DNA of 64,000 bases from Actinacidiphila acididurans (GTDB lineage Bacteria > Actinomycetota > Actinomycetes > Streptomycetales > Streptomycetaceae), in the NCBI RefSeq assembly GCF_016918855.1, contig NZ_JADKYB010000019.1, positions 1-64,000 of the forward strand, written 5' to 3'. The position numbers were made by a program, and so were the translations under genes. Below the pieces are notes generated by a model, which had not been told where the DNA came from, made no database searches, and saw only the letters and a program-made list of their open reading frames with translations. Shown piece after piece: positions 27,004-35,081 of the stretch. Position 1 is the first letter of the stretch. Every line of letters begins with the position of its first letter.

Positions 27004-27750
27004 TCAGCGCAGCTTCTGCAGCCCGGCGCTGGTCAGCAGGTAGCCGGGGGCCACGGTGTTGGCCTGCGCCCGGACCAGCTCGACCACGGCGGCGCCGGCG
27101 GCCTCCGCGGTGAGCGGCTCCCCCATCTGCTTGCTGTACTGCTCCTCGGTGATCCCGCTGCGGGCCGCGTACGCGCGGGACGCCGAGCGGCCCAGCTCGG
27201 TCACCGGGGTGATCCGGGGCAGCACCGCGGTGAAGGTGATGTCCAGGCCCGCCAGGTGGGCCTCGTCCTGGGCGTAGCCGGTGATGAAGCGCTGAGTCGC
27301 CTTGGAACCGGCGTAGCCGCCGCTCAGCGGCGATCCGGCCAGGGCCGCGCCGCTGCTCACCACGACCACCCGGCTGCCCGGGCGCAGCGGCTTGAGCAGG
27401 ATCTCGCGCAGCCAGTGGAACGCGATCTTGACGTCGGTGTTCCAGTTGGCCGAGAACGACTCCCAGGTGTGGTGCTGCAGCGGGCGCATCAGCGGGTTTG
27501 CGCCGGCCACCACGATCACGTTCGCGGGCTCGTGACGGTCGATCAGGGCGCCGGCCACCGGCGCCTCGCTGGCGTCGGCGATCTCCTGCTGAATGGTTCC
27601 TGCACCGTTGGCGGGTTCGCGGAACTCACTCGGGGTGCGGGAGACGGCGATCACCGGGGCGCCGGCCTCCGCGAAGGCGGTGGCGATCCCGTGGCCGAGG
27701 CCGCGGCTGGCTCCGACGACGATGGTGGTCCGGCCGGACAGGTCGCTCAT
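27004..27750 (-). CDS. Short-chain dehydrogenase/reductase
   Basis: Classical SDR of 248 aa. The cofactor loop GASRGLG is at residues 13-19, the active-site Ser is in VVVVSSGAAL (about 130), and the YAGSK motif places Tyr and Lys near residues 145-149. The usual NNAG is replaced by VAGAN. A strong GGAGGACATC ribosome binding site precedes ATG 27750. It is separated from the upstream MFS by a terminator, so is probably transcribed from its own promoter in 27751-28134. Substrate unknown; cytoplasmic. Confidence 0.88.
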   Translation of the reverse strand: MSDLSGRTTIVVGASRGLGHGIATAFAEAGAPVIAVSRTPSEFREPANGAGTIQQEIADASEAPVAGALIDRHEPANVIVVAGANPLMRPLQHHTWESFSANWNTDVKIAFHWLREILLKPLRPGSRVVVVSSGAALAGSPLSGGYAGSKATQRFITGYAQDEAHLAGLDITFTAVLPRITPVTELGRSASRAYAARSGITEEQYSKQMGEPLTAEAAGAAVVELVRAQANTVAPGYLLTSAGLQKLR

Positions 27751-28134
27751 GATGTCCTCCAGTTCAAGGAACGGGTCGGGGAGCGGGTGAAGGGGCACGT
27801 CGATGGGCTGGTCATGGAGTTCGGTCACGGGGGCGGTCGCAAGGGATGCCCCGGGGGATGTTCCATGACAAACCGGCCGTCCCAGGACGACATACGTCGT
27901 CCCGGGTACGACAGTCATGGGGTCGGCCGGCGTTCTCCGCGCTGTCACAGCGCTCGGGGAGCGTCGCCTTGCCGAGAAGAAGGAGCGAGGAGGGGCCAGA
28001 AGGACGGGGGCACGGGAGGCACGGAGCCGCTGGGTAGACCGGCTCCGGCCCGGCGCGGGGGACACCAGGCCGGAGCCGATTGCGGCGCAGCCCGTCCGGT
28101 GGCTGGCCGAGTGAGGTGGTTCAGCCGGCGAGGA
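27751..28134. promoter_or_regulatory. Spacer between MFS and SDR with terminator
   Basis: 384 bases upstream of the SDR. It contains the terminator at 28040-28078 next to the MFS stop, and then presumably the SDR promoter nearer 27760-27930. No gene seen. Confidence 0.4.
28040..28078 (-). terminator. Hairpin terminator after the MFS gene
   Basis: CGGCTCCGGCC at 28040-28050 pairs perfectly with GGCCGGAGCCG at 28068-28078 (11-bp stem, 17-base loop), 57 bases past the MFS stop. Confidence 0.55.
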
Positions 28135-29676
28135 TCAGCCGGCTTCCCCAGTGGCCGAAGCGGCGAAGGCCGGCTTCTGCTGGTGGACGGCCGCGCGGGT
28201 GACCGCGACGGCCGACTTGGACGGAGCGGCCAGGGCCCAGATCCAGCCGAGCGCGCACATGACGGCGGCGACGTAGATCGCGGGCTTGAAGCCGTGGATG
28301 AACGCGGCGTGGCTGGTGTACGCGCCGTGGTTGTGGGCGAACACCGCGGACAGGATGGCGACGCCGAAGACACCGCCGAGCTCGCGCAGCGCGTTGTTGG
28401 TACCGGCCGCCACACCCGTGTCCTCGACCGGGACCGCGCTGGTCACGGCGTTGGCCACGGTCGGGAAGCACATGGCGGTACCGACGCCGGACCACACCAG
28501 CGGGCCGACCAGGGTCGGGAAGCCGACGCCGGCCTTGGTGACCGCCGCCAGCCAGATCAGGCCGGTGCCCTGCATGAACAGGCCCAGCACCATGAACGGC
28601 TTGTTGCCGATCTTGTCGGCGAGCAGACCGGCGGCGGGCGCGATGACCACCGGGGTGCCGGCCCAGACCAGGATGCGGACGCCGGCGCCCAGGGCGCCGT
28701 AGCCCATGCCGACCTGGAGGAGCTGGGTGAGCATGAACAGGGTCCCGATCAGGGACATGAACTGGAAGAAGATCACGAAGTTGGCCGTGGTGAACTCACG
28801 GATGCGGAAGTAGTGCAGCGGCACCATCGCGTGCGGGGCGCGCCGCTCCCAGGCCAGGAAGGCGCCGACGAAGGCCGCGCCGACCAGGAGGGAGGTGATG
28901 ACCTCCGCGTTGCCCCAGCCGATGCTCGGCGCACGGACGGGGGCCCAGGTCAGGCCGAACATACCGGCGACGATCAGCACCAGACCGACCAGGTCGAGCT
29001 GCGGCCGGGGGCCGTAGCTCTCGCGGACCTTGGACATGGTCAGCGCCGCGACGGCCAGGCCGATCGGCACGTTGATCCAGAAGATCCACTGCCAGGAGGC
29101 GCCCTGGATGAGCGCGCCGCCGACGAGCGGGCCGCAGGAGACGCCCATACCGGTCACGCCGCCCCAGATGCCGATCGCGGCACCGCGCTTCTCCACCGGG
29201 AAGGCGTCACTGATCAGGGCCAGGGTGAGCGGCAGCACGGCCGCGCCGCCGAGGCCCTCCAGGGCCCGGAAGGTGATCAGCGTGCCGACGTTGCCGGACA
29301 GCGCCGCGCCGACCGAGGCCGCGGAGAAGACCACCAGACCGCCGGCGTAGACCCGGCGCCGGCCGAACCGGTCACCGAGGGCCGCGCCGGTCAGCATGAG
29401 ACAGGCGAAGGCCAGGTTGTAGCCGTTGATGGTCCATTCGAGGTCGGACAGACTGGCGTGCAGGTGCGACTGCAGAGTGGGCAGCGCCGTGGAGACGACG
29501 ACCACGTCGAGCGCGGCGATGAAGCTTCCGATGGACGCCAGGATGAGGGTCCACGTGGTGTTAGCGGGCTTTTGGGTCACGCTGGCATTGCCGGCCGGGG
29601 AGCCCTTCGCCGTGCCCTGGCCTCGGGCCGGCGGCATGGCAGACGCAGCGTCAGCCCTGCCCTTGGCTTGTGACAT
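28135..29676 (-). CDS. DHA2 family MFS transporter
   Basis: A 513-aa membrane transporter with about 14 helices after a 40-residue polar N-terminus. Conserved loop motifs are GAALGDRFGRRRVY (between helices 2 and 3), RALEGLGGAA, and motif C GVSCGPLVGGALIQGASWQWIFWIN. Proton-driven efflux is the usual function. It is the nearest transporter to the CoA ligase/hydratase-lyase genes, so it may move an aromatic acid or aldehyde, but DHA2 members are more often drug exporters. ATG 29676 is preceded by GGAGAAAG. Confidence 0.88.
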   Translation of the reverse strand: MSQAKGRADAASAMPPARGQGTAKGSPAGNASVTQKPANTTWTLILASIGSFIAALDVVVVSTALPTLQSHLHASLSDLEWTINGYNLAFACLMLTGAALGDRFGRRRVYAGGLVVFSAASVGAALSGNVGTLITFRALEGLGGAAVLPLTLALISDAFPVEKRGAAIGIWGGVTGMGVSCGPLVGGALIQGASWQWIFWINVPIGLAVAALTMSKVRESYGPRPQLDLVGLVLIVAGMFGLTWAPVRAPSIGWGNAEVITSLLVGAAFVGAFLAWERRAPHAMVPLHYFRIREFTTANFVIFFQFMSLIGTLFMLTQLLQVGMGYGALGAGVRILVWAGTPVVIAPAAGLLADKIGNKPFMVLGLFMQGTGLIWLAAVTKAGVGFPTLVGPLVWSGVGTAMCFPTVANAVTSAVPVEDTGVAAGTNNALRELGGVFGVAILSAVFAHNHGAYTSHAAFIHGFKPAIYVAAVMCALGWIWALAAPSKSAVAVTRAAVHQQKPAFAASATGEAG

Positions 29677-29875
29677 ATCGCGTCTTTCTCCGTTTCTGTT
29701 CCGCCCTGACCGGGCATCCGGACGCCGCGCCAAGCCGACGCCTTTGCCACCGACCTGGCGTGGATTGGTTGGCTGCGAGGGGACGGGACATGCTGCTGAT
29801 GTCCTCCTGCATGTAAAGACCTGGCCCGTTCGGGAAACTCATCGCCCGTGTCGCCATCCGGTTCCCCAGTCGTAC

Positions 29876-29889
29876 GTGACGCGCGTCAC
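29876..29889. promoter_or_regulatory. Palindromic operator candidate upstream of the MFS gene
   Basis: GTGACGCGCGTCAC is a perfect 14-bp palindrome about 200 bases upstream of the MFS start, a typical size for a dimeric regulator site (TetR, MarR or FadR-like). The regulator cannot be named. Confidence 0.45.
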
Positions 29890-29896
29890 ACATGGG

Positions 29897-29927
29897 TGCG
29901 GCCGGCGCCTGGAGGGCGCCGGCCGCA
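29897..29927 (-). terminator. Strong hairpin terminator after DUF899 gene
   Basis: TGCGGCCGGCGCC, loop TGGAG, GGCGCCGGCCGCA: a perfect 13-bp stem about 105 bases beyond the DUF899 stop. Confidence 0.65.
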
Positions 29928-30032
29928 GGTCACCGGCGCGGGCTGCGCGCCGGTTGCTTCGATCGGGTTGTGACGAGTGGGTTGTGACCAGTGGTGCCGT
30001 GACCTCCCGCCCCCGTGGCGGGAGCGTGGCCG

Positions 30033-30737
30033 TTACGGCTTGAAGCGGGTGCCGTTCCAGAAGTTGTCCCCGGCCGTGGTGGCCGACGCGTTGTCGTACT
30101 CGTCCTTGAACCGCCACCAGTCCCAGGGGTGCTCGAGCTGGTCCTCCTGGCGGCCGAGGCGGGTGATGTCGAGGTAGTTGTAGAAGTTCTTGAAGATCTC
30201 GCCACCACGGTCGTAGATCGAGTACGTGTGGAAGACCTCGTCGCCCTCGCGGATGAAGGAGCTCACCCCGGGCGACTCACCGTTCTCGGACGAGACCTCG
30301 TAGTCGTAGTTGAAGTCGCTGCCGAAGGACGAGTACCAGGGGTACGTCCAGCCCATGCGGGCCTTGAACGGCTGGTAGTTCTCGTAGGGCGCGCGCGAGA
30401 CCAGCACGAAGGTGGTGTCCCGGGCCCACATGTGGTGCAGGTCGCCGATGCTGTCGGTCTGCATCGAGCAGCCGACGCAGCCCACTTCGTCGTCCGGGCC
30501 GAACATGAAGTGCCGCACGACGAGCTGGCGGCGGCCTTCGAACAGGTCGAGGAGGGAGAGCCGGCTGCCGTCGGGGCCACCGAAGACGTAGTCCTTCTCC
30601 ACCTTCACCATCGGGAGCTTGCGGCGTTCCTCCGCAATCATGTCCCGTGCGCGGGTGACCTCTTTCTCCTTCTCCAGCAGGGCCTTGCGCGCCTCCAGCC
30701 ACTCCTGCCTGGAGACAATGTTCGGAAGGTCTTCCAT
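30033..30737 (-). CDS. DUF899 family thioredoxin-like protein
   Basis: A 234-aa cytoplasmic protein of the DUF899 family, a thioredoxin-fold group of unknown activity. The N-terminal helix SRQEWLEARKALLEKEKE is family-typical, and DEVGCVGCSMQTD (about residues 85-97) is the thioredoxin-like CxxC site. The C-terminal end has the conserved YDRGGEIF and HPWDWWRFKDEY. AGGAG lies 6 bases before ATG 30737. It stands alone between two terminators, so is monocistronic. Confidence 0.9.
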   Translation of the reverse strand: MEDLPNIVSRQEWLEARKALLEKEKEVTRARDMIAEERRKLPMVKVEKDYVFGGPDGSRLSLLDLFEGRRQLVVRHFMFGPDDEVGCVGCSMQTDSIGDLHHMWARDTTFVLVSRAPYENYQPFKARMGWTYPWYSSFGSDFNYDYEVSSENGESPGVSSFIREGDEVFHTYSIYDRGGEIFKNFYNYLDITRLGRQEDQLEHPWDWWRFKDEYDNASATTAGDNFWNGTRFKP

Positions 30738-30899
30738 CAGATCTCCTCACGGGGCGTTCGGCGGAGTCGAACCGCCGAGACCCGACATCCTGGATGACGT
30801 GTGGTCCCACGCGCTCCCCCGGTCAGGGACCAATCCCAATCAGACTGCCAGAACGGAATGTGGCCTGCTTCTTCCGTATTGACGCTTCCTTGACCGAAC

Positions 30900-30945
30900 G
30901 CGACCGCGCCCCGACAACAACGGAACATTGTCGGGGCGCGGTCGC
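30900..30945 (-). terminator. 18-bp-stem terminator after the CoA ligase gene
   Basis: The 18 bases at 30900-30917 are the exact reverse complement of 30928-30945, with a 10-base loop. The hairpin begins 9 bases beyond the ligase stop. One of the strongest hairpins in the window. Confidence 0.75.
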
Positions 30946-30954
30946 GGAAGGCGG

Positions 30955-32502
30955 TCAGGCGGCCTGATCGCGCTGTTTCAGGGTGCGGCGCTGAATCTTG
31001 CCGACCGGGGTGCGGGGAATCTCGTCGATGAACTCCAGCCGCCGTATCTTCTTGTACGGCGCGACGCGCTCGGCGACGTAGGTGAGGATCTCCTCCACGG
31101 TGGCCGGTTCCCTGGCCACCACGAAGCCCTTGGGGATCTCGCTGGCCTCCTCGTCGGGCACGCCGACGACCGCGGCGTCCGCGACCTTCGGGTGCGTCAT
31201 GAGGACGGCTTCCAGCTCGACCGGGGACACCTGCTGTCCCTTGTACTTGATGAGCTCCTTGATGCGGTCGACGAGGAACAGCTCGCCGCCGTCGTCCACG
31301 TAGCCCAGGTCACCGGTGTGCAGGAAGCCGTCGGGCTCCAGCACCTTGCGGGTGGCTTCCTCGGCGTTGAGGTAGCCCTTCATCACGTGCGGGCCACGGA
31401 TCAGGACCTCGCCGTTCTGGTTGCGGTCGAGTTCCTCGCCGGAGGAGACGTCGATGATCTTGACCTCGATGTTGGGCGTGTTCTGGCCCACCGAGGCCGG
31501 CTGCACCGGCGTCTCGAGCTGCATGAAGGACACCAGCGCCTCGGTGAGGCCGTAGCCCTGGGCCACGTTGCAGCCGAGCCGGTCGCGGCACATCTGGGCG
31601 ATGGCCGGGTCCAGCGCGGCGCCGCCGGAGACGATCATGCGCAGCGTCGACATGTCGAACTGGTCCACCTGCGGGCTGCGGGCCAGCAGGGTGGCGATGG
31701 TCGGCACCACCAGCAGGCGGGTGATTTCGTGGTCCTCGACGGCCTTGAGATACGCCCCGGGGTCGAAGCGCGGCATCGTGACCAGCGTCGCGCCCTGCAG
31801 CAGGCTGGCGTTCATCACCATGATCAGGCCGAACGCGTGGTGGAAGGGCGGCACTGCCAGCACCTTCTCGTCCTCGGCGGTCGGCGCGCAGGTGCTGGTC
31901 TGCAGCACGTTGGCGATCATGTTGCGATGGGTGAGCAGGACGCCCTTGGGGTAGCCGGTACTGCCGCTGGAGTGGAGGATCGCCACCACGTCCTCGTCCG
32001 GCTGGATCCCCGGGTCGGCCAGGTCGCCGCCGGCGAGCAGCGAGTCGAAGGACGTGGCACCCTCGGCCTCGCCGAACACGACGATCTCCTCGACCTTGGT
32101 CCGCGGCAGCAGCGCCGTGACCTTCTCCATCTCGGACGGCATGGTCACGATCATGCGCGCGCCGGACTCGTTGAGGTGGTTGGCCAGGTCGTCCGCGGTG
32201 TCCAGCGGGTTGAGCACCACCGTCGCGGCACCGGCCATGGCGGCGCCGTGGAAGGCGATCGGGTAGGCGGGGACGTTGGGCGCGAGCATGGCCAGCACGT
32301 CGCCGCGGCGGAAGCCGCGGGCACTCAGGGAACCGGCCACGGCGCGTACGCCCGCCGCGAGTTCGGCGTAGGTGTACTGCGTGGTACCCGTGACGTCGAC
32401 GGTCGCCACCTTGTCGCCGTACTCCTGCGCCCGTTCCAGGACGAAGGACGTCAGCGTGGTCTGCGGGATCTCGACCGGCGTACGGGGACTGGTGAAGATC
32501 AT
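30955..32502 (-). CDS. fcs: 4-coumarate / feruloyl-CoA ligase family enzyme
   Basis: Adenylate-forming ligase of 515 aa that activates an aromatic or fatty acid to its CoA ester with ATP. The phosphate loop HSSGSTGYPKG is at residues 177-187, QGYGLTEA near 325, GDLGYVDDGGELFLVDRIKELIKYKG near 405-430, and the C-terminal catalytic Lys in PRTPVGKIQRR near 500. Its start overlaps the stop of a hydroxycinnamoyl-CoA hydratase-lyase (ATGA), the classic partner, which makes a hydroxycinnamate such as ferulate or p-coumarate the likely substrate. The strong terminator lies just after it, so the two genes form the end of one transcript. Family firm, substrate inferred from pairing. Confidence 0.88.
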   Translation of the reverse strand: MIFTSPRTPVEIPQTTLTSFVLERAQEYGDKVATVDVTGTTQYTYAELAAGVRAVAGSLSARGFRRGDVLAMLAPNVPAYPIAFHGAAMAGAATVVLNPLDTADDLANHLNESGARMIVTMPSEMEKVTALLPRTKVEEIVVFGEAEGATSFDSLLAGGDLADPGIQPDEDVVAILHSSGSTGYPKGVLLTHRNMIANVLQTSTCAPTAEDEKVLAVPPFHHAFGLIMVMNASLLQGATLVTMPRFDPGAYLKAVEDHEITRLLVVPTIATLLARSPQVDQFDMSTLRMIVSGGAALDPAIAQMCRDRLGCNVAQGYGLTEALVSFMQLETPVQPASVGQNTPNIEVKIIDVSSGEELDRNQNGEVLIRGPHVMKGYLNAEEATRKVLEPDGFLHTGDLGYVDDGGELFLVDRIKELIKYKGQQVSPVELEAVLMTHPKVADAAVVGVPDEEASEIPKGFVVAREPATVEEILTYVAERVAPYKKIRRLEFIDEIPRTPVGKIQRRTLKQRDQAA

Positions 32503-33323
32503 GACGCCGCTCCGGAGCGGCTGTACGTGCTCAGACCCGGCTGGTAGGCGCGCTTCTCGAACTGCTTGAGGGCGACGTTGATCCACTCGTTGCCGGTCAG
32601 CCGGGACAGCTCCCACAGCTTGGCCTGGTCGTAGTCGATCGCCTCGGGCAGGGCGGTGGTCCGGTTGTGCTCGTAGACCTCCTTGGCCAGCCGCAGCGTG
32701 GTCGGGTTCTTCCTGACCAGCTTGCGGACGATGCGGTCGGTGGCCTCGTCGAGCTGGTCGGCGGGCACGGTCTTGTTCACGAGCCCGAACTGCTCGGCCT
32801 GCGCGCCGGTGAAGGTGTCACCGGTGAGGATGTAATAGAGCGCCTGCTTACGGGGCAGGTTGTGGGCCGTTGCCCAGGTTGCGCCGCCGGCCGGGAAGAT
32901 GCCGAAGTTGATTTCGGAGAGCCCGAACGTCGCGTCCTCGGAGGCGACCGCAAGGTCGCACAGACCGGTCACCAGCACGCCACCGCCGAAGGCGAAGCCG
33001 TTCACCTTGGCCACGGTCACCGCGGGGAAAGCCTTGAGGCGCTTGAACCAGTCCAGCGCCACCAGATTCGTACGGTAGAACTCCATCGGGTTGTCGAACG
33101 GCTGGAGGAAGCATTCCTCCAGGTCCATTCCCGCACTGAAGCTGTCGCCGTTGCCGGTCACCACCACGGCACTGACGTCGCCGGCAGCCTCGATGGCGTC
33201 CAGGACCTCGTGCATGTCCCGGTGCATCTGCGGGTTCATCGCGTTCTTCTTGTCGGGCCGGTTCAGGTATATCGTGGCCTTGGGCCCGTCTATTTCGAGG
33301 TTCAGGGTCTCCAGCGTAATCAT
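32499..33323 (-). CDS. ech: p-Hydroxycinnamoyl-CoA hydratase/lyase
   Basis: Crotonase-fold enzyme of 274 aa that hydrates feruloyl- or coumaroyl-CoA and cleaves it to the benzaldehyde (vanillin or 4-hydroxybenzaldehyde) and acetyl-CoA. It shows the hydratase-lyase pattern rather than a plain enoyl-CoA hydratase: RPDKKNAMNPQM near residue 22, SAGMDLEE (oxyanion loop) near 63, FGGGVLVTGLCDLA near 112, ATFGLSEINFGI near 130 (with the catalytic Glu), LYYILTGDTF, and the C-terminal KPGL-like QPGLSTYSR. Upstream of ATG 33323 is a 333-base spacer with the promoter. Cotranscribed with and overlapping the CoA ligase. No vanillin dehydrogenase is in the window. Confidence 0.9.
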   Translation of the reverse strand: MITLETLNLEIDGPKATIYLNRPDKKNAMNPQMHRDMHEVLDAIEAAGDVSAVVVTGNGDSFSAGMDLEECFLQPFDNPMEFYRTNLVALDWFKRLKAFPAVTVAKVNGFAFGGGVLVTGLCDLAVASEDATFGLSEINFGIFPAGGATWATAHNLPRKQALYYILTGDTFTGAQAEQFGLVNKTVPADQLDEATDRIVRKLVRKNPTTLRLAKEVYEHNRTTALPEAIDYDQAKLWELSRLTGNEWINVALKQFEKRAYQPGLSTYSRSGAAS

Positions 33324-33656
33324 GTTCGAGTTTTCCCTTCCTCAGAACGAAGTACACGCTCACCCGGCCATGGCGCATTGTGAGCCGGGGAGTATCGGGC
33401 CGCATACGCGGAAGCGTCTTCGCTGGCACCGACCCCCGCGCGTAAGAGCATCACATGAGCGTTATCCGGTTGAATTCTTCGAGCTTGCTCGGCTGATCCG
33501 GACCGGTTGCGATGCCCTCGTGTACTCGTCCCGCTGTGCCCACTAATAATCAAACGGACACTCGGATCACACGAACCTCATCCTTGCCGAAGGTGCCCCG
33601 GAGCTGGCCCGGAGCCGCCTCGGAGCTGCCCCGCAGGGGCTCCGCGGCCACCGGGG
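33324..33656. promoter_or_regulatory. Promoter region of the ech-fcs operon
   Basis: 333 bases between the cleavage oxygenase stop and the hydratase-lyase start, both minus strand. Lower GC at 33440-33560 marks the likely promoter. A small hairpin at 33621-33644 sits next to the oxygenase stop. No gene seen. Confidence 0.45.
33621..33644 (-). terminator. Hairpin after the cleavage oxygenase gene
   Basis: CGGAG C-TG-CCCC GCA GGGG CTCCG: a 9-bp imperfect stem, 13 bases past the stop at 33657. Confidence 0.4.
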
Positions 33657-35015
33657 TCAGTTGCCCGCGACCCACAGGGAGTGCAGGCCGTGGGGCACCC
33701 GGGCCGGCAGCGGGACGACCGCCACGGGCTCGCCGGTGAAGTCCTCGGTGTCCAGGACGACCAGCTCGCTGCGGTCGGTGGCGCTGTCGTACACCATCGT
33801 CATCAGCCACCCGTCGCCCTCGGGGGCGATCGCCGAGCGGGGCACGAACACCGGTTCGCCGGCCTCGCGGCCGGGGCCGAAGGAGTGGACGTCGGTGCGC
33901 ATGGTCCACAGGTCGTGCCGGATCAGCGCCGGGCCGCCGAGCGCGGCGCCCTGCTCCGGGCGCACGCCCACCGACCAGGTCCAGCGGTGCTCGGCGCCGG
34001 CCCAGCGCTCGTCGATCCGCGGGAACTCCTCGACGTCGGTGAACAGCTGCTCCTCGACGACGGTGCCGCTGCGGCGGTCGATGGTCCAGCTCCACATGGT
34101 GGGCAGGGACTCGCTCGGGTGCAGCGGGTCGCGGTCGAAGGCCCGCTCGTGGCGCACCACGTGGACCACGATCTCGTGGCCGCGCTCGAAGGCGTTGACC
34201 GCGTGGAAGACGTAGCAGGGGTCGATGTCCATCCACAGCACGTCGGCGTCGCCGCCGTCGCGCGGCAGCACGCCGAGGCGCGCGCCGTGGCCCTCGTCCC
34301 ATACATAGGGGACACGCGAGCCGGAGGCGGCGGCCTGCGGGCTGAACGTCACCGGCAGGTCGAACAGCACGATGTGGCGCTCGGTCAGGGCCATCGAGTG
34401 CATCATCGGGGTGCCCTTGACCGAGATCGGCTCGGCCCGGCGCACCCGGCCGAGGGCGTCGAGGGTGAGCAGGGAGACGTGCTCCAGCTCGTGGTAGTAC
34501 GCGACCGCGTACACCTCGCCGGTGAGCGGGTCGACGGCGGGGCGGGCGGAGAAGCCGTCCGGGAGGGTGCCGTCGAAGTCGATCCGGGCGACCGTCTCGA
34601 GGTTCCGGCCGATCTGGTGCGGCAGGACGCCGCCGTCGCCGAGCGCCAGCACCTTCCCGCCGAGCTGCATCAGGCCGGAGTTGGCGTTGTCGGACAGGCC
34701 GAACCGCGGCCCGGGGGTGGGCAGTTCGCCGAACGCGGCGGTGACCCGGTCGGTGCGCAGCCACCGGTTGCGGTACCACTCGGCGCGCCCGCCGCGCAGC
34801 CGCAGGCCGTGCAGCATCGAGTCGCCGGCGAGCGCGTGGTCGACCGCCGGGTCGTGCTTGCCGAGGGCGTTGGGACCGACCCGCAGGAACCGCCCGTCGA
34901 GTTCGGCGGGCAGCTGCCCGACGACGGGGAGGTCGTGGGCCGTGGTCTCTTCGCGGACCGGACGATACGCGCCAGTCAGAAGGTGTGTGGTGGACTGAGC
35001 CTGGGGGGAGAACAT
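33657..35015 (-). CDS. Carotenoid/stilbene cleavage oxygenase homologue lacking one His ligand
   Basis: A 452-aa member of the carotenoid cleavage oxygenase family, seven-bladed propellers that use iron held by four His to split an alkene into two carbonyls (carotenoids, stilbenes or phenylpropenes). Three ligands are seen: the His in GTPMMHSMAL (206), in YVFHAVNAFE (271) and in VPHGLHSLW near the C-terminus. The first, normally in a T-A-H-P motif before DPxTGE, is replaced by Arg158 in FSARPAVDPLTGE. Either iron binding is impaired or a nearby His (H175 or H179) substitutes. ATG 35015 was preferred over 35033, which has no ribosome binding site. Divergent from a TetR gene, with a shared palindrome between them, and beside the phenylpropanoid genes. 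Confidence 0.85.
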   Translation of the reverse strand: MFSPQAQSTTHLLTGAYRPVREETTAHDLPVVGQLPAELDGRFLRVGPNALGKHDPAVDHALAGDSMLHGLRLRGGRAEWYRNRWLRTDRVTAAFGELPTPGPRFGLSDNANSGLMQLGGKVLALGDGGVLPHQIGRNLETVARIDFDGTLPDGFSARPAVDPLTGEVYAVAYYHELEHVSLLTLDALGRVRRAEPISVKGTPMMHSMALTERHIVLFDLPVTFSPQAAASGSRVPYVWDEGHGARLGVLPRDGGDADVLWMDIDPCYVFHAVNAFERGHEIVVHVVRHERAFDRDPLHPSESLPTMWSWTIDRRSGTVVEEQLFTDVEEFPRIDERWAGAEHRWTWSVGVRPEQGAALGGPALIRHDLWTMRTDVHSFGPGREAGEPVFVPRSAIAPEGDGWLMTMVYDSATDRSELVVLDTEDFTGEPVAVVPLPARVPHGLHSLWVAGN

Positions 35016-35038
35016 CGCTGGCCGCCTTCGCATATCGC

Positions 35039-35050
35039 CGTTATATAACG
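35039..35050. promoter_or_regulatory. TetR operator candidate between divergent genes
   Basis: CGTTATATAACG is a perfect 12-bp palindrome in the 66-base gap between the cleavage oxygenase and TetR starts, an AT-rich spot in GC-rich DNA. It would overlap both promoters, fitting autoregulation by the TetR protein. Confidence 0.6.
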
Positions 35051-35081
35051 CTGTTGTTGTACAGATTGCAGGGGCCGTGGA

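Larger units (their letters stand above)
29677..30032. promoter_or_regulatory. Spacer MFS / DUF899 with palindrome
   Basis: 356 bases between two minus-strand genes. The MFS promoter should be here; a 14-bp perfect palindrome and a strong terminator hairpin are listed separately. No gene seen. Confidence 0.45.
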
